Positions 61,543 to 64,000 of a stretch of DNA of 64,000 bases are shown here, piece by piece. Numbering within the stretch: the stretch's first letter is position 1; every line of letters begins with the position of its first letter. The position numbers and the translations under genes were made by a program. Source of the stretch: Flavobacterium hiemivividum (GTDB taxonomy: Bacteria; Bacteroidota; Bacteroidia; Flavobacteriales; Flavobacteriaceae). The notes under the pieces were generated by a model, which did not search any database, was not told the DNA's origin, and saw nothing but the letters and a program-made list of their open reading frames with translations. The DNA lies in contig NZ_SMFO01000003.1 of NCBI RefSeq assembly GCF_004349145.1, positions 62,001-126,000 of the forward strand. Direction: 5' to 3'.

Positions 61543-62043
61543 TTAAGGAATGACAATCTTATGTTTCTGATTTTTGCCAAAATATTCTTTAGAAATTTCC
61601 GCTACTTCCATACTAAAATACCTTCCGCCATTGATAACAACTTTAATGACTTTTCTAAAATCATCAACATCACTACCAACAAATAAATAACTCGAAAAAC
61701 CAATTACAAACAAATCTTTACCGACTTTCTGATCATCAATATCACTATGTGCAATAAGTTTTATGGAAGGATATTGTGTCTTAATTTCTATAAGTTGTTG
61801 GATGATTTCCTTACTGTAAAAATCAAGGTCAATCACGCAAACTTTGGGAAGTGTTTTCAATGCTGATAATTGAAATAATCCGTCTTTAATATGCTCTGAC
61901 CGGAACAATATTTCTGTTCCTGAGGTAGCAAGACTTTTGCAAATCTCATCCAGCACCGAGCTTTTATCATTGATAAATGCTACGCTAATTTCTTTTTGGT
62001 GGGCATCTGTTTCCATAACATCGATTTTATTGTTAGTGGACAT
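61543..62043 (-). CDS. Receiver-like protein with degenerate active site and no output domain
   Basis: 166 residues from MSTNNKIDVME; a frame 14 codons longer exists but reads into the leader. Receiver-like fold: D26, phospho-acceptor D72 or D74 in VIDLDFYS, S100 in AHSD. The conserved Lys is replaced (SYLFVGSD, V122). After GGRYFS the HTH expected in NarL-type regulators is missing. It is likely an element-borne regulator that works without normal phosphorylation. It ends 10 bases from the convergent chrA gene. Confidence 0.7.
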   Translation of the reverse strand: MSTNNKIDVMETDAHQKEISVAFINDKSSVLDEICKSLATSGTEILFRSEHIKDGLFQLSALKTLPKVCVIDLDFYSKEIIQQLIEIKTQYPSIKLIAHSDIDDQKVGKDLFVIGFSSYLFVGSDVDDFRKVIKVVINGGRYFSMEVAEISKEYFGKNQKHKIVIP

Positions 62044-62080
62044 CTGCAAAAAAATAAGGCGCAGGCCACTACACTTACCG

Positions 62081-62190
62081 CACATTGAGGTACTGGTATA
62101 CCCGACAACGAATAAGCGAGCACCTACGCCTATGGCATAGGTGTTCTTTCTTATTGTCCCGTTGTCTAAAAATTACCAGTTTTCAATGTG
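62081..62190. repeat. Nested inverted repeat of about 110 bases in the leader of the receiver-like gene
   Basis: Five paired tiers: CACATTGA (62081-62088) with TCAATGTG (62183-62190); ACTGGTA (62092-62098) with TACCAGT (62174-62180); GACAACG (62104-62110) with CGTTGTC (62160-62166); AATAAG (62111-62116) with CTTATT (62150-62155); CACCTA (62121-62126) with TAGGTG (62138-62143), and an inner GCC/GGC. It lies 38 bases from the likely start of the gene. It is either a leader RNA structure or a MITE-like insertion. Confidence 0.85.
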
Positions 62191-62297
62191 GGACTTAAAG
62201 TAAAAACACTTTAAGATTTTCTATATTTCGATACAAAGATACTAAACTGCTTTTGATACTCATCATACCTTTAAAGCCAATTGAGTCAAAAAATTGA

Positions 62298-62594
62298 TTA
62301 GTTACTGGCTTTATTGGATACATAATTCTGCTCTAGTGCAGTGAGTATATCCGATTGTTTAAAAATGATTTTGCCCCCAATTTGGATAAAGGGAAGTATT
62401 TTATCGTCCCTGTATTGCTGTAGTGTGCGTTTGCTGATATGCAATATTTCACATATATCCTGACCAGACAGGTATATCTCACCGTTCATTACAGGACGGT
62501 AATATTTCAGTATTTTCTCAATACGGGTTTTCAATAAGAGTATCATTTCGTGATGGTCTATAATATCTTCTGCTTCATTAGTCATTAAATCCAT
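62298..62594 (-). CDS. HTH protein, excisionase-like
   Basis: 98 residues (or 95 from the third-codon Met). A helical N-terminus, then a MerR/excisionase-type winged HTH (about 40-85, LSGQDICEILHISKRTLQQYRDDKILPF in part, IGGKIIFKQSDI). Pairs of such genes are common in Bacteroidota conjugative elements and help control excision. Overlaps the previous gene by 17 bases if the first Met is used. Confidence 0.82.
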   Translation of the reverse strand: MDLMTNEAEDIIDHHEMILLLKTRIEKILKYYRPVMNGEIYLSGQDICEILHISKRTLQQYRDDKILPFIQIGGKIIFKQSDILTALEQNYVSNKASN

Positions 62595-62886
62595 CGGTGT
62601 CAGTATTAGACGGCTGTCCAGCTTCGAGCAAAGTCTTTACATCCGAAAGTTTATAATAATTTTTGCGGTTTAATCTGGAGTAAGACAATATGCCCTTATC
62701 CTTGTAAGTCTGTAAAGTCCGTTTGGTAATCTTCATCATCAAACATACTTCCTGGTTATCCAGCCACTTTTCTTTATTGAAAATAGAGGCATATTTTTCG
62801 GTAGCATCTTTGGTCATTTCCAAAAGATCCTTCAGCTCATTTTTCATTCCATCTAATGCGGATTTCTGTATTGCGATTACTTCCAT
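62578..62886 (-). CDS. HTH protein, excisionase-like
   Basis: 102 residues, a paralogue in style of the gene that follows it: helical N-terminus (SALDGMKNELKDLLEMTKDA), then an excisionase-type HTH (about 43-88, LDNQEVCLMMKITKRTLQTY in part, LNRKNYYKLSDVKTLL). First of the two-gene unit on the minus strand. Supports an integrative element continuing past the window. Confidence 0.82.
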   Translation of the reverse strand: MEVIAIQKSALDGMKNELKDLLEMTKDATEKYASIFNKEKWLDNQEVCLMMKITKRTLQTYKDKGILSYSRLNRKNYYKLSDVKTLLEAGQPSNTDTDGFND

Positions 62887-63114
62887 TTCTGCTCAGTTTT
62901 TCTGTGGAAGTTGAATTTACAGAGGCTTTTAAAGGGATTGGGAAAGTTGGAATTGATTGGCATTGAAAGGTAGGATTTGTCGTTACAATATAAATTATGA
63001 AAGCGTTTATTTTGTAAATTTGGAAAATAATAAGTCCTTCTGAAGAATAAACAAACTGCAAATTTTATATTTATCAGTTGACAGTCAGCGTAGATAACTA
63101 CATCACAGAAACCG

Positions 63115-63849
63115 ATGAAGTACAAAATAATAAAACCTTGTAAAGAACTAAATTCCTTTATAGATTTCTATTGGGAACTGAAAGGAAATGAGCTAGAAAA
63201 ACAGTGGGAACGGGTTTTTCCCGATGGCTGTGCTGGAGTAGTAATGAATTTGGGAAATACTTGTGTGACTGATAACGGATTGGTTTCTATGGACTTCGGC
63301 AAAACTTACGTAGTAGGTGCAATGAATTCTTTTAAAGACAGTTTTATTGACAGAGAAACACACCTATTAGGTGTATGTCTGAAACCTGCAACTTTTGCTA
63401 ATTTCTACAACTATGCTTCACAAAATGAGTTGACTAATAATACAGTTGAATTTGAAAAATCCAATTCATTTAATGTTGATAAAATGATGGAGAATCCCTT
63501 TAAGCATTTTGACCATTTTTTTTTAGAAAGAATAAAAAGTAAAACCAATCAGCTACAATCAGTTATCAATGATATATATTTAACAAACGGACAAATTAGC
63601 ATTTACGAACTATCAAAAAGAAATTTCACAACTGTAAGGCAACTGGAACGAAGTTTTAAAAAGTATATTGGATTATCACCAAAAGAATATTCAAATATCA
63701 TCCGCTTTCAGAATGCTTTGAGTGTAATCAAAAATACAAATCACGACCGGAGTTTATTAGATATTGCATTTGAATGTGGCTACTATGACCATTCGCATCT
63801 TAGTAACGAAATCAAACGAATTACTGGACTTTCACCATCGCTATTATAA
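63115..63849 (+). CDS. AraC family regulator with DUF6597-like N-terminal domain
   Basis: 244 residues. N-terminal domain KPCKELNSFIDFYWELKGN and VFPDGCAGVVMNLG typical of DUF6597-type sensors; C-terminal AraC HTH (about 150-240, FTTVRQLERSFKKYIGLSPKEY in part, LLDIAFECGYYDHSHLSNEIKR in part). It is 72 bases upstream of the dihydrofolate-reductase-like gene and probably regulates it. Confidence 0.88.
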   Translation: MKYKIIKPCKELNSFIDFYWELKGNELEKQWERVFPDGCAGVVMNLGNTCVTDNGLVSMDFGKTYVVGAMNSFKDSFIDRETHLLGVCLKPATFANFYNYASQNELTNNTVEFEKSNSFNVDKMMENPFKHFDHFFLERIKSKTNQLQSVINDIYLTNGQISIYELSKRNFTTVRQLERSFKKYIGLSPKEYSNIIRFQNALSVIKNTNHDRSLLDIAFECGYYDHSHLSNEIKRITGLSPSLL

Positions 63850-63921
63850 TTTGTCGCATTTTTACAAAGTACATCTAATTGACAAAAAGTAATTTTGTCG
63901 AAACATTAAAATTTAAGACAA

Positions 63922-64000
63922 ATGCGAAAAATATCACTTTTCATTGCAATGAGTTTAGACGGTTACATTGCAAAACCAAATGATGATCTAAGCTTTTTGA
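63922..64000 (+). CDS. Dihydrofolate reductase family protein, N-terminal end (partial at window edge)
   Basis: Only 26 residues are in the window: MRKISLFIAMSLDGYIAKPN, the typical first strand and loop of the RibD C-terminal/dihydrofolate reductase-like family. The gene runs past the edge. Same strand as the AraC gene upstream. Confidence 0.8.
   Translation, partial: MRKISLFIAMSLDGYIAKPNDDLSFL

Overview
The window looks like a Flavobacterium-type chromosome (Bacteroidota, Flavobacteriaceae). The evidence is low GC, a gldH gliding lipoprotein gene next to a ricT-like gene, a metalloprotease with a type IX secretion tail, FeoA/FeoB with the short Cys-rich FeoB partner, a lycopene cyclase, and promoters of the Bacteroidota form TAnnTTTG with TTTG about 20 bases upstream. 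Species cannot be named from this.

Bases 1-40,500 are core chromosome. In order: the end of a 3'-5' exonuclease gene; a fused peptide ABC ATPase; a receiver-PAS protein with its own small receiver; a 3-oxoacid CoA-transferase pair; ricT-gldH-pbp1A; a tRNA U34 hydroxylase TrhO with an extra C-terminal domain; lipid and envelope genes including phosphatidylserine decarboxylase; a higBA toxin-antitoxin pair; a repeat-rich REP/RAYT locus (13.8-16.8 kb); rlhA (23S rRNA hydroxylation); ferredoxin, bacilliredoxin, lycopene cyclase and thioredoxin genes; a metal block (TonB receptor, DtxR/MntR regulator, ZIP transporter, FeoAB and Cys-rich protein); SCO; an M13 protease; a decayed bioB pseudogene; a tandem pair of membrane proteins; ribF; a secreted T9SS metalloprotease; pth, rplY, prs and tRNA-Leu.

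From tRNA-Leu (40.5 kb) to the end of the window is accessory DNA, probably an integrative element. It has a CTnDOT-type tyrosine recombinase, then a long co-oriented block: SSB, DUF932, a YubB-like protein, small proteins, and the PRTRC proteins E, C, F, B and ThiF. PRTRC is uncharacterised experimentally as far as I know. Here it can be read as a compact ubiquitin-like conjugation cassette: a 72-residue protein C ending in Gly, an E2-like protein B with a UBC9-like NVYxxGxVC motif, and an E1-like ThiF protein. This is the most interesting system in the window. After it come a SulP transporter and an IS110 element that interrupt a repeat, an orphan Imm5-like immunity gene with a hairpin-rich tail, an AraC regulator, a five-gene cluster (c-heme lipoprotein, PAP2 phosphatase, DoxX, metallophosphoesterase, ChrA), a degenerate receiver protein preceded by a 110-base nested inverted repeat, two excisionase-like HTH genes, a second AraC regulator and the start of a dihydrofolate-reductase-like gene.

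Several repeat families lie between genes: REP-like palindromes with a RAYT transposase and a truncated second copy, a TTTGTCATTCC...GGAATC family, and a three-copy element of about 80-100 bases with conserved ends. All function calls were made by reading motifs, without database searches.
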